From: Patiria miniata
Lineage: Eukaryota; Echinodermata; Asteroidea; Valvatida; Asterinidae
Direction: 5' to 3'
Assembly: GCF_015706575.1 (NCBI RefSeq)
Contig: NW_024037075.1
Span: 12,523,746 to 12,587,745, forward strand
DNA: 64,000 nt
The notes under the pieces are model-generated. The model ran no database searches, was not told the origin of the DNA, and worked only from the letters and a program-made list of their open reading frames with translations. A program made the translations under genes and the position numbers. Below, in pieces: positions 1 to 8,522 of the stretch. Position 1 is the stretch's first letter, and each line of letters starts with the position of its first letter.

Positions 1-807
1 GCATGTACAGGGCTGTAATGCTTGGACGTCTCTGAATCAACCTGCTACAAACTTAACTGTAAGTTTTGCCAGAATAATGGTTCATTTTTGTTTGGGGTTC
101 TTTTGTTTTTGGTTTCATGGATTGTATTAAATGTCAGGGGTAGCCTATTAGCCCTAATCCCCTTGAGTGATTTACTAGGAACCTATGTCACTCTTGCAAA
201 TTCCAAAACTATATGGCAAACCCTACACCCAAACTGCTGGACTCTGCAGGTATGCCTAACCCAAAGTAAAGCATGTAATCAGTTTACTAGTTTTGTATGG
301 GATTGTTAGGGTTAAGAAGTTTTGCAGTCACATTTTACTGATCTCACTGAATGACAGTGAACTGTGCATTAGTCTGGTGCAGTTGCTATAAGTGACACGA
401 GACCACTTTTTTTTTTTGGTCTTGGTCTTGTTTCAGTCTCGCCCTAAAGTCTCAGTCCCAGATGGGCTGGTCCAGTCTTGAAAGCGCCGGTGTCAGTCTT
501 GGTCTCGGGTGCCAAACTCCCCGGTTTTACCCTTGAGACTCGTCGAGACCACAACAAAATGTCCCTATTATGTATGGTTTTATTTATGTGCAAGCTGAAT
601 AACATGCAAACTTGTGGAGGACAGTTCCAAGCATTAGAGTGACAAACACATATTTATTAACAAATAAATGGTACATTGAGACAACTACTGTTACTCGCTT
701 TCTAAACACTGAAACTTTTTAAGTACACATTTTCATGCTGAAGACTGAGATTGAAGTTGGAATGAAGACCAGTGTGTTACAGCTTTTCATTTATCATTGA
801 CAAACAG
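1..807. other. no gene; decayed repeats
   Basis: No credible coding exon was found before position 808. About 363-560 is a decayed CT/GA-rich stretch built on GGTCTCGGTCTTG and GAGTC-like words. Similar words recur at 55.7-56.4 kb, 58.3-58.9 kb and 63.9-64.0 kb. The open frame at 22-309 has no recognisable domain and is not flanked by usable splice sites. Confidence 0.5.
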
Positions 808-1005
808 GACTTCCATTTGTGGATTCGTTCCAAAAAGTGCAAACTGCTATGATGAAAAGATCAACGCACTGCAGGTGGGTGAGGTCTGAGTGTGGCTGGG
901 TGATCCAAAGTACAATGGATGCACAATCTGTAGCAGCCTGCCAGACTGACGTCCCTACGACGATGCAACAGGAGGCACAGGTACCCGCCCCCTCAGCTGC
1001 AACAG
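808..1005 (+). CDS. candidate internal coding exon, function unknown
   Basis: This is an unrecognised exon candidate. It follows a pyrimidine-rich stretch ending in ACAAACAG and ends in CAACAG before GTGAGTAC, a strong donor. One frame is open across all 198 bases and keeps phase 1 at both ends, coding about 66 residues that include SECGWVIQSTMDAQ and end in VPAPSAATG. No known domain is evident. The next credible coding exon on this strand (28449-28562) also begins in phase 1, so both could belong to one NLR gene with a transposon-filled intron. That link is inference. An internal CTGCAG/GTGGGT could serve as an alternative donor near 875. Confidence 0.4.
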
Positions 1006-1860
1006 GTGAGTACATTTAGTAGCTAGACCATTTGCATGGGATCTATGAAGGAGGGAGGGGCATGAAGTCCCCCTCGTCCCTCCCAACTCGCCCCCCTCCC
1101 CCCCCCCCCCCCTCCTACCTCACCTACCTCACCTCACTCCAGGATTTGTTTGTAAGTCGTCAGGTTTCAACTTTTTTTGGGACAGTCAGATTTTTCATAA
1201 TTATACATGTTAGGCCAAACAAAATAAATGGTGTGTTTACGGTAACGGCCTAAAAAAAAAAACACCAGATAGGTACTGGTAGGTAGGGAAATAATGTTAT
1301 TTTGTGTTTTTTGGGGGTTTTTTTCATTTCAGTTGTTGCATTTGCATGCTCTTTTGCAATGTTTGAAACTCACTTAACATCATGGGCGTCGCCAGGATTT
1401 TGTCATTTGATCATTTTTTTAGGGTAGACAGGGACATTTGCCCCCTCCCCATCCCATTAAATTAATAAGAATATTATTTCGCGCCAAACACAACTGTTTG
1501 CGCAAGGTTAATCTGTTTTGAATAATGTCAGCCTGTCAGAGTCTGGTGTAAATGTTGTGAGTCTCTGGAAAATTGAAATGTATTGTCAGACAAAGAACTT
1601 CCTGATTCCAAGTCCAGCTAGTGCCAACTTGGCCTGGGTGATCATACATGCACTCCAAAGAAAACTGCAGGCTGACCCAGAGTTGAAGTTCATCTACATG
1701 TACATGCATTTATTCTTCATGCATTCACACAGCAAAACAGCTCAATAATAAAACACCTTAAAATTTAGAATTGGAAGTTGGCACTGATTTTTTATTTTAT
1801 TCAACATCAGAATCACCTGTCTACTTTGAAAAAAAATAATGTGTTCAGGTCGGATTCAAT
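1006..1860. other. non-coding spacer with polypyrimidine tract
   Basis: The stretch has no supported gene. Around 1070-1140 lies a C/T-rich tract with a long C run. Around 1380-1450 a degenerate GGGCGTCGCCAGG...CCCCCTCCCC segment resembles the C-rich dispersed repeats at 38.95-39.3, 41.4 and 53.6-54.1 kb. The short open frames are low-complexity artefacts. Confidence 0.5.
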
Positions 1861-1873
1861 TCAATGAATTCCT
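1861..1873 (+). repeat. 13-bp target-site duplication, left copy
   Basis: TCAATGAATTCCT occurs here and exactly again at 5565-5577. The two copies bracket the Penelope-like element, so they read as its target-site duplication. Confidence 0.7.
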
Positions 1874-2194
1874 AAGTAAGATTTGAGGCTTTGCATGGTG
1901 GAGATACTAATGAATGAAAGGTTTGCGGATACACCATTTGCGAATAATTTCTCAATTAAGAGAATGGTTTTGAAAAAACCAGAGGTATAAACTCGACGTT
2001 CCGGTCAGTATGCTCTGACCGTCTTCAGGAGAGTACCTAAACTCTAAGAAAGTAAATAGTAGCAAAAGCGAAATCGATGAAGTGTGAAGTTGCATCCTGT
2101 GTGGATTCCAAGTAGCTGGGAGCCTTGAGCAAGCTGTGTGTGCCCACTGATTGCTGGAACAGTAGGGTTGCAGTCTCAGTAGAGGGAGGACCTA

Positions 2195-2400
2195 CATGTA
2201 GGGTATAGGAGACCCATTAGTCTTACTGATAGCAGAGGACCTAGGGTATATGCAACCCATTAGTCTTAGGTAATAGCAGAGTACCTATGGTATAGGAGAC
2301 CCATCAGTCTTACTGATAGCAGAGGACCTAGGGTATAGGAAATCCATTAGTCTTAGGTGATAGCAGAGTACCTATGGTATAGGAGACCCATCAGTCTGGA
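2195..2400 (+). repeat. short tandem repeat inside the PLE
   Basis: Four to five imperfect copies of a unit of about 45 bp carrying GGTATAGGAGACCCAT, TAGTCTTA and GATAGCAGAG. The unit resembles the PLE sequence near 2870-2895 (GGGTAGAGGAGACCCATTGG), so it probably grew by duplication of the element's own coding DNA. Confidence 0.75.
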
Positions 2401-3160
2401 GGAGTGGGAGCCAGATGTCTTTGAGGTGAAACCCGATGTCTTGCGGAACTGTGTTGTGCTTGCAGATCTCGATGGCTTGTCGTATTTGTCTTGGATGCCA
2501 GAACTGGATCGGGGCGATGAGTTCAGCTGCATCCCAATCAACTTTGTGATCATTGATATGGGAATGTTTGACAATGGCCGATTTGTTAAAATCCCCTCGC
2601 CGTCCATGTGCTCTGTGTTCCTTGAGCCTAGTGGGAAGTTTTCCGACTAGTTTTCCCGATGTAGACTTTGCCGCATTTACATGGAATGCGGTAGACTCCG
2701 GGCTTGGAAGAGGAGTCCTGCTTGTCCTTGTGAGTGTGGAGGGTGCCTTGGAGCATGTTACCAGATGAGTGGTACACCTTGACGCCGGCTTGTCGGAGGA
2801 TGCGTTGCAGATGATGAGAAGCTGGACCTCTGTAAGGAAGAGTGACTGAGGAGATACATTGGAAGGACCTTGGGTAGAGGAGACCCATTGGTCAGGTTTG
2901 CTGATCTTGATGCGGTTGGGTTTGTAACCGTTCTGTTGTAGTGATGCCTGGATGTGCATGAGTTCGTGCTTGAGGTTGTCTTGGTCGCAGACGTCGAAGG
3001 CTCTCTGTACTAGGGTCCGGATGACCGATGACTTGATGCTAGGGTGATGAAACGACCGCTGGTGGAGATAGCGGTCGGTGTGGGTTAGTTTCCTGTAGAT
3101 GCTGTGTCCCAGGGTGCCATCCGGATTCCTGGAGATCTTGACGTCCAGGAATGGTATGGT
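2372..3160 (-). pseudogene. PLE 3' coding part: RT thumb and GIY-YIG endonuclease
   Basis: Read on the minus strand, the region starts with GTIPFLDVKISRNPDG and RKLTHTDRYLHQRSFHHP, the conserved block after the RT palm in Penelope-like elements. It ends with the GIY-YIG nuclease block (GVYRIPCKCGKVYIGKTSRK, then LKEHRAHGRRGDFNKSA and an AIVKHSHINDH segment). The nuclease nicks target DNA during retrotransposition. The frame is not continuous, so no functional product is expected. Confidence 0.8.
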
Positions 3161-3733
3161 ACCATCTTATTTATTACATTTATTTACCCAGGGTATGCCC
3201 AAACAGTTTAAAACTGGTTTCCATTGGGGCCCTGCATACAATAAATAATAACTACCAACATGTATACAATACATTACAAATACAATACAATTCAATACAA
3301 TGGGATAAAACATTATTTGATAAACGCATAGTTGTTCAGCAAATATTGTAAATACAATATATTTTAAATCTACATGTACATGTATTATAACTAAATGTAC
3401 AGTGTGCACGAAGGCTTTACTATAAGGTGGATTCATTGATTGTACCAGTTACAGCAAAGCTTGAGGCATAACACAAAAACTTTGGATCTATCTTGTAACA
3501 TCAAGAAAAAACAATATTGCTGTAACTATATTTGCTGATTATGGGAGGGGCGAAAACCCCGCGAAAAACCCTTTTTGGAGAAAACATGGGGAAAGTCCCA
3601 TCGGGCTCCTTATTATCTCCTTATTATTTTGGCAACCAAGTTTGTTAACTCTGTTAACTCTGTAGATCAGCATATAGATTTGTAAAATCAAAGACATCGA
3701 CAAATACACACATAATTATTTGTAGAAATATTA

Positions 3734-4080
3734 TTACTGACTGAACGTTTTACGTAGTTCAGATTTGAATGAGGTTAGAGAAGTCATGGTTCTCAACTGC
3801 ACATGCAAATTATTCCATATGATTGTATGCCAGTTACAGCAAAGCTTAACATTATTTGCACGATCTCGCTGTCGCATAAGTTTTAGAGTTTCCCCATCGA
3901 GCCAAGGCAATGATGCACCACGAATACGTTTTGATTTCATTGGTGCATGTTGGTGTACTCATAAACAAAGAGTGCCACATGGACCATGCTTCATTTACAT
4001 CATGACAATTAAGGACATGTTCCCATGGGGCATTAAGGAGGTCCTCTTGAAAAGCGTCATTGTCGATATCTTTAAAACAC
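3734..4080 (-). pseudogene. LINE linker joined to C-terminal end (RT deleted)
   Basis: The linker segment before the RT (HAPMKSKRIRGASLPWLDG, then LMRQRDR) is followed within a few residues by NNLHVQLRTMTSLTSFKSEL, which normally closes the ORF2 protein several hundred residues later. The join shows a large internal deletion. Scattered stops upstream of it confirm decay. Confidence 0.7.
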
Positions 4081-4156
4081 CTGAAGTTAATTGAACGGCC
4101 TTCTTTGTTGGGAGGTTTCCAATTATGAAGACCGTAAACAAGATAATGATCACTAA

Positions 4157-4760
4157 TCAGGACAGGTAGGACACTGTTTCATTTACAAGTTCAGGATGTG
4201 AGCTAAAAATTTGATCAATGATTGTTTCAGTAAATTCAGTGACGCGGGTAGGTTCATGAATAAGTTGCGTCATTTGAAACATATTAAAGCAAGAAGTTAC
4301 AGGGTCTGAGTAAGTACCATCATCAATATCACACTTAAAGTCGCCAGTTACAATAATTTCTTTACATTCACATGAGGCTCTATCTATAATACCACTTAGT
4401 TTATCTATGAACTCAACAGAACTTGAAGGTGGCCTGTAAATAGAACTTATAAGCACAGGCTGCCTTTGCTTACATTTGAGTTCAACCCACAAACATTCCA
4501 CATCATCTGTTTCTAGGTCATCACGGCGGATGAAAGTTATATTATTTCGGATGTACATTGCTACCCCACCCCCATGACGGTTTCTATCTCTTCTGACAAT
4601 ACAGTATTCGGGGAGTTTAATCTCTTCATCGGATATTGAGGAGTCACAAAATGTTTTATTTAAACAGATGATATCAAATGGATTTGTAGACATTAATATC
4701 TTAAAATGGTTGAATTTATTCATAATACTTTTTACATTGAGGTGGGCAAATGAAAAACCA
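4157..4760 (-). pseudogene. LINE AP-endonuclease domain
   Basis: The protein begins HLNVKSIMNKFNHFKILM and continues FDIICLNKTF, RDRNRHGGGVAMYIRNNI, LISSIYRPPSSS and EIIVTGDFKCD. This is the conserved order of the exonuclease/endonuclease/phosphatase fold of CR1-like elements. Two usual residues differ: the catalytic glutamate of the ETW motif reads LNKTF, and the GDFN motif reads GDFKCD. Both fit a decayed copy. It lies directly upstream of the LINE linker on the same strand. Confidence 0.8.
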
Positions 4761-5104
4761 CATGCACTTTGATTGCTCTGTGGGTTGAGTAGTTCTCCGA
4801 CCTTCTCCAGGTATCGGTTCCATTTTTAGTCTCGGAGTTGATGATGGGCGTTGTGGGTCTCGGATTAGGCCAGCTTGGGTCATGGTTGGTAGTGGATGGG
4901 CCTGACATCGTTTTGAGGGTAGTACTGGTTGGATGGCCGGAAAACCGTCAAAACATCTTGACTAGCTCCAATCGGTTTCTTGAGGGCATCAGAGTACGAC
5001 AATGCACCAAAAGATGTTCTCTGCAGCGTGAATTCAGTCCATGGTGCACGTCGATATGTTTCCTCTGATGGTCTGGCTATGTGCTGTAGAAGGTTTTCAG
5101 CCAA

Positions 5105-5563
5105 AAATTTTGTTCCTGTTCCATGGAGAAGCATGATGCTGGTGTGTTGCTGGTTGAGGTACTGGAGGAAGTCCTGGAGTGTGTCTGGGCCATGCATGGG
5201 CCAGACTACGAAGGTGTCATCAACGTAGCGTAGCCACAGACTTGGCCGAAGATCTGCTGTGAGGAGGGAGGAAGACTCGAACTCCTCCATGAAGATGTCG
5301 ACTAGGACCGGGGATAAAGGAGATCCCATGGAGGTCCCAGCCATTTGCTCGTACAACTTGCCTTGCCACTGAAAACAACTGGAAGAAATACATGTTAGTA
5401 ACAGATCATGAATTTGGTCGGGGGACAGGTCTGTGCGTTCACCAAGAGTAGTATCATGTTCAAGTCTTTCCTCAGGTAGTTTGCAGACCTCACCTGTGGG
5501 GACATTAGTGAAGAGTGAGACGACGTCAAAACTGACAAGCAAGTCAGTGGGGTTGGCAAGCAA
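5105..5563 (-). pseudogene. PLE reverse transcriptase fragment
   Basis: The minus-strand protein contains LLVSFDVVSLFTNVP (palm motif with the first catalytic aspartate), AGTSMGSPLSPVLVDIFM and RYVDDTFVVWPM (the YxDD-type centre, here YVDD). The set and spacing fit a Penelope-like RT. It begins inside the domain because the element is 5'-truncated, and it is cut at its C-terminal side by the LINE insertion. The PLE sequence resumes at about 3160. Confidence 0.8.
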
Positions 5564-5564
5564 G

Positions 5565-5577
5565 TCAATGAATTCCT
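5565..5577 (+). repeat. 13-bp target-site duplication, right copy
   Basis: Exact second copy of TCAATGAATTCCT, directly abutting the truncated 5' end of the Penelope-like RT. Confidence 0.7.
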
Positions 5578-6077
5578 CACATTAATGCAAACTAAATATG
5601 TGCATTGAAAAACAAATTGGCCAGGGGTTCCGTATTGATGGTGGACCCAATAATACAGTTTTTTTGAATCAGGATATCATTGATTTTATTCATAACAAAT
5701 TGTCTCTAACTTTAATTTATACACAAAAAGAAGGAAATAATTATGCAGGGATTTATTTTCAATCCGATACAATTAATTCCTCACATTAAAAAAATACATG
5801 AAACTTGCCATCCAGTGTTATATTTTGTAGGTTTACATTCAATATACAAAAACTTGACATTCAGGCAAGGATATGATCATAGACCCAATTTAGGTTCTGT
5901 GTAACCGTTTAGGTAAAACAAACAGCGGTCTTGCCAGGATTTTCAGTCAGTGTGGGGAAGTTTGAAATAATGTGATTTAAAAAGTGGAAGATGGGGCTTT
6001 CAAATTCAAAGAATGCAGCTAAGAATCAGCTAACTTCTATTAATTAAAACAAAAAAAATTATAAATTTAAAACATAT
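5578..6077. other. spacer; 14-bp direct repeat
   Basis: No gene is supported here. AATTCCTCACATTA occurs at 5571-5584 and again at 5775-5788, bracketing 190 bp of AT-rich DNA, and may mark another small insertion. The short open frame at 5598-5789 has no recognisable domain. Confidence 0.45.
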
Positions 6078-6749
6078 TGTAACGGTCCGCCGACCCTTCG
6101 TCCCTGCCTCCAGCCGGGAGATGCCCCCGGACGGACGCTGACAGGATTAGGCTTTCCCGATGAGCGATTACCGGGAAACCCGGGACGTTACTTCGTTTGG
6201 AGGAAGTATACCCCCAGGCATTGCAGTGGACCAGAGATACTCGCACTCAATCACTCGATTTAGGCCCAATAACTCACAGGAGACAATGTCACAGTCACAG
6301 TCCTCTTTATATAACGTAACAATGGTGTTTTATTGTGTGCGCCTTGACAGGCGACTCCTATATAGGCGTCTATCGCTAACTCTAACGTGGACACAATGTT
6401 GGCTGCTTATTCTAACTCTTCCTGGCCAGTAAACTCACCAACTAGTGATGTAAAGGCAGCCCGTCCGGTGGGTCCCTCTTCTGGATTAACTCGCTAGCGG
6501 ATAATCAATCGCAGCGCTGTCAGACCTGCATGAAACTGGCTGACGACTCACCCAAGAAATAACTCGTGTCATGCGCTTCTGCTTGTGACTCAGCTTGTGA
6601 CTGACAGAGTAAGTGAGTGAGTATCGGGCGCGCGAGTGACGCACACTTTTATACCCGCGGGCAGCGCGTGCATAGACAGTAGCAGCGCGGAGACCACCGA
6701 CGCGGGCACCAGTACCCTAGACTGGCACTATGTCCAATGTTTCGTTACA
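6078..6749 (-). repeat. LTR of Gypsy element 1 (3' LTR)
   Basis: Downstream LTR in the element's orientation. It ends in TGTAACG/CGTTACA inverted repeats and matches 14000-14676 nearly throughout. The inner side on the minus strand has a purine-rich AAGGCGGGGC stretch just before the LTR, fitting a polypurine tract. Confidence 0.9.
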
Positions 6750-7037
6750 CAGCCCCGCCTTAAGTTTGGTCAGTCCCTTTGACCAATAAACTAAAAGAAA
6801 CATTGGTCCACCTAAAGTCTCTTAAATTTTGACATAAGGTGATCTCTACTGGACTTCCTTGTCCTAGATAGGTTCCTAGCTATACAGCATAACTTCAATA
6901 AACATTAAACTTCAAACTGTTCGACTTTTATAAACACTTCTTAAACTTATGGCCTCAATAAAGTTAACATGTAAACACCAAGTTTAAACAACTCCTAAGC
7001 TTAATCGGTAAACTTAATTAAACAACTTGCAAACTTC

Positions 7038-7203
7038 AAGGTGTAAGGCGTTTAAGGTGAAACTCCTGGTTTCTGTTAACTTGTGAACTTAGAAAGATGT
7101 AAAGGCGTCTAAGGTGAAACTCCTGGTTTCTGTTAACTTGTGAACTTAAAAAGATGTAAAGGCGTCTAAGGTGAAACTCCTGGTGTCTGTTAACTTGTGG
7201 ACT
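7038..7203 (-). repeat. three 57-bp tandem repeats before the 3' LTR
   Basis: Three copies of a unit containing AAGGTGAAACTCCTGGT and CTGTTAACTTGTG, starting near 7038, 7092 and 7149. They lie in the non-coding tail of Gypsy element 1. Confidence 0.85.
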
Positions 7204-8476
7204 TAGAACCCAGCTTTAAAATTAACATCAAAAACGCGCTCGGTTTCCTCTCGGGTAACCAACAGTCCTCCATGGTACAGACTACGGGTCTTCCTCTCGG
7301 TGATCTTTGTCACGTTGCCAATCATGGAGCCTTCCAGTTGTGCGTTGTTCATGGAGGGTCCCACGCTTTCTGACCTCGAGTCCTTATCCACGATGATCCT
7401 ACGAATCTTCACCGGGGGTGGCGACTCAAAAGTGTGGCCCGCCTTCTCAGGCTCGCTAGCCTCTCTCAGTACGACTACATCGTAGTGGCGGGATGCAGAA
7501 TCGTGCAGGGTACGCATCTCACCAAGGTAAGTATCTGTCTTCTCCTTCTCGGTGATCCTCACGACTTGCCCGGCAAAGATTTCCCAAGGGGTATCTCTCC
7601 TGGTTGCCGTATCGGCTCCTCTGGTTTAGTGGCAGTGCTACACATCGACTCGACATCATCGGGGCCCTGCTGCAGTTGCCGGACCAGGCTCAAAGGTTTC
7701 CCTCCTGTCTGTGGCTTAGGCGTATTTTCCTCCGGCATGCTGTCCCACAGCATGGATAAGGTAGGCGAAACCGCTATCTCGAGGATGTCCTCACTTGCTA
7801 GGAGCGGTCCCGCATCCAACTCTGGCTGGGAAGAGCCCTGCCCTGCAGGCTCTCCATGCTCGCCTGAGGACACTGTCTCCAATGGGTGAAGCGTCGCCTT
7901 GCCTAGCTTTGGCCCTACTTCGTCAGCTGGCGCCTTCGATACCGTGCTAGGTGGAGTATTCGCCTTCTTCGTAGCCTCGCCTAGCTTTGGCTGTACATCG
8001 TCAGCTGGCGCCTTCGATACCGTGCTTTGTGGAGTCTTCGCCTTCTTCGTAGCCTTGCCACGATCTTTACTGGGAAAGTCCTCTGCCTGTTCATACTTGC
8101 GTTTCTTGTCCGATGTGGCCTTGTCCTTGGATTCGGCATTGCTTTCCCTTCGGCGTCTGTTTTCGCGGGTCTCGTGAGACTCGCCCTTTATCTCGCCCAC
8201 TTCATCCATGCGGTCGGGGTGACAGTCGCGGTAGTGCGCCTTCAAATTGTCTCGGCGATTGTTCTTGTGGGCGCAGCGCCTACACCAGTAGTACAATCGC
8301 GGCCCATGCTCTGTAATTAGGTGGGGTTCTAGGCTTTTCTTGTGAAGTCTCACGTGGCACTTGGGGCACCTAGTGTGGTCCTGGTCCACCTCATCTCTGG
8401 ACTTCTCTTGACTGTCTCGGCCCATGGCGAGTATGTACAGACTCTGTAGGGAAAATGCAAAAGTGGTGCATTTCAT
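7203..8476 (-). CDS. accessory ORF region of Gypsy element 1 with C2H2 zinc fingers
   Basis: Between integrase and the 3' LTR lies an extra frame on the coding strand, open for about 300 residues from an ATG at 8476 (or 8425, MGRDSQEKSRDEV). Its N-terminal part has two zinc-finger patterns: CPKCHVRLHKKSLEPHLITEH (C-x2-C-x11-H-x4-H, read here with its conserved C and H) and a canonical C-x2-C-x12-H-x4-H finger starting CRRCAHKN. A lysine/arginine-rich stretch and two near-repeats ending STVSKAPADDV/STVSKAPADEV follow. A further open stretch of about 120 residues reaches 7203. Zinc fingers suggest nucleic-acid binding. Whether it is an env-position gene or a captured host gene is unknown. Confidence 0.6.
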
Positions 8477-8522
8477 TAATGTGTGTTTCACCTTCTCTCG
8501 CTCTCACAACAATCTCTCACAT

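Larger units (their letters stand above)
3161..5108 (-). mobile_element. CR1-like LINE nested in the PLE, internally deleted
   Basis: A non-LTR retrotransposon on the minus strand interrupts the PLE between its RT and IPFLDV block. The 3' end near 3161-3250 reads as GGGTAAATAAATG on the minus strand, typical of CR1/L2-like tails. An AP-endonuclease domain lies at 4157-4760. The reverse transcriptase is missing: the linker (LPWLDGETLKLMRQRDR) runs directly into the usual C-terminal end (IIWNNLHVQLRTMTSLTSFK) around 3734-3940. An internal deletion of roughly the whole RT explains this. The 5' boundary near 5108 is inferred from where PLE similarity stops and is approximate. Confidence 0.75.
1874..5564 (-). 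mobile_element. Penelope-like element (GIY-YIG type), 5'-truncated, with nested LINE
   Basis: On the minus strand this element runs from a partial reverse transcriptase (about 5105-5563) to a thumb-like region and GIY-YIG endonuclease (about 2372-3160), then a non-coding terminal segment to 1874. RT motifs seen are MGSPLSPVLVDIFM and LRYVDDTFVVW, and the endonuclease shows GVYRIPCKCGKVYIGKTSRK. The order RT then GIY-YIG is diagnostic of Penelope-like retroelements. A perfect 13-bp direct repeat brackets it. The 5' part of the RT is absent, as usual for truncated copies. The reading frame is broken in several places, and a CR1-like LINE sits between the RT and the IPFLDV region. It is a dead copy. 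The same terminal sequence recurs near 42.7-43.1 kb. Confidence 0.85.

Noticed and set aside
22-309. 95-residue frame with a hydrophobic stretch
   Set aside because: No splice sites, no domain, and no flanking coding signal.
1032-1253. Proline-rich frame over the C run near 1080-1130
   Set aside because: Low-complexity polypyrimidine tract with no splice or domain support.
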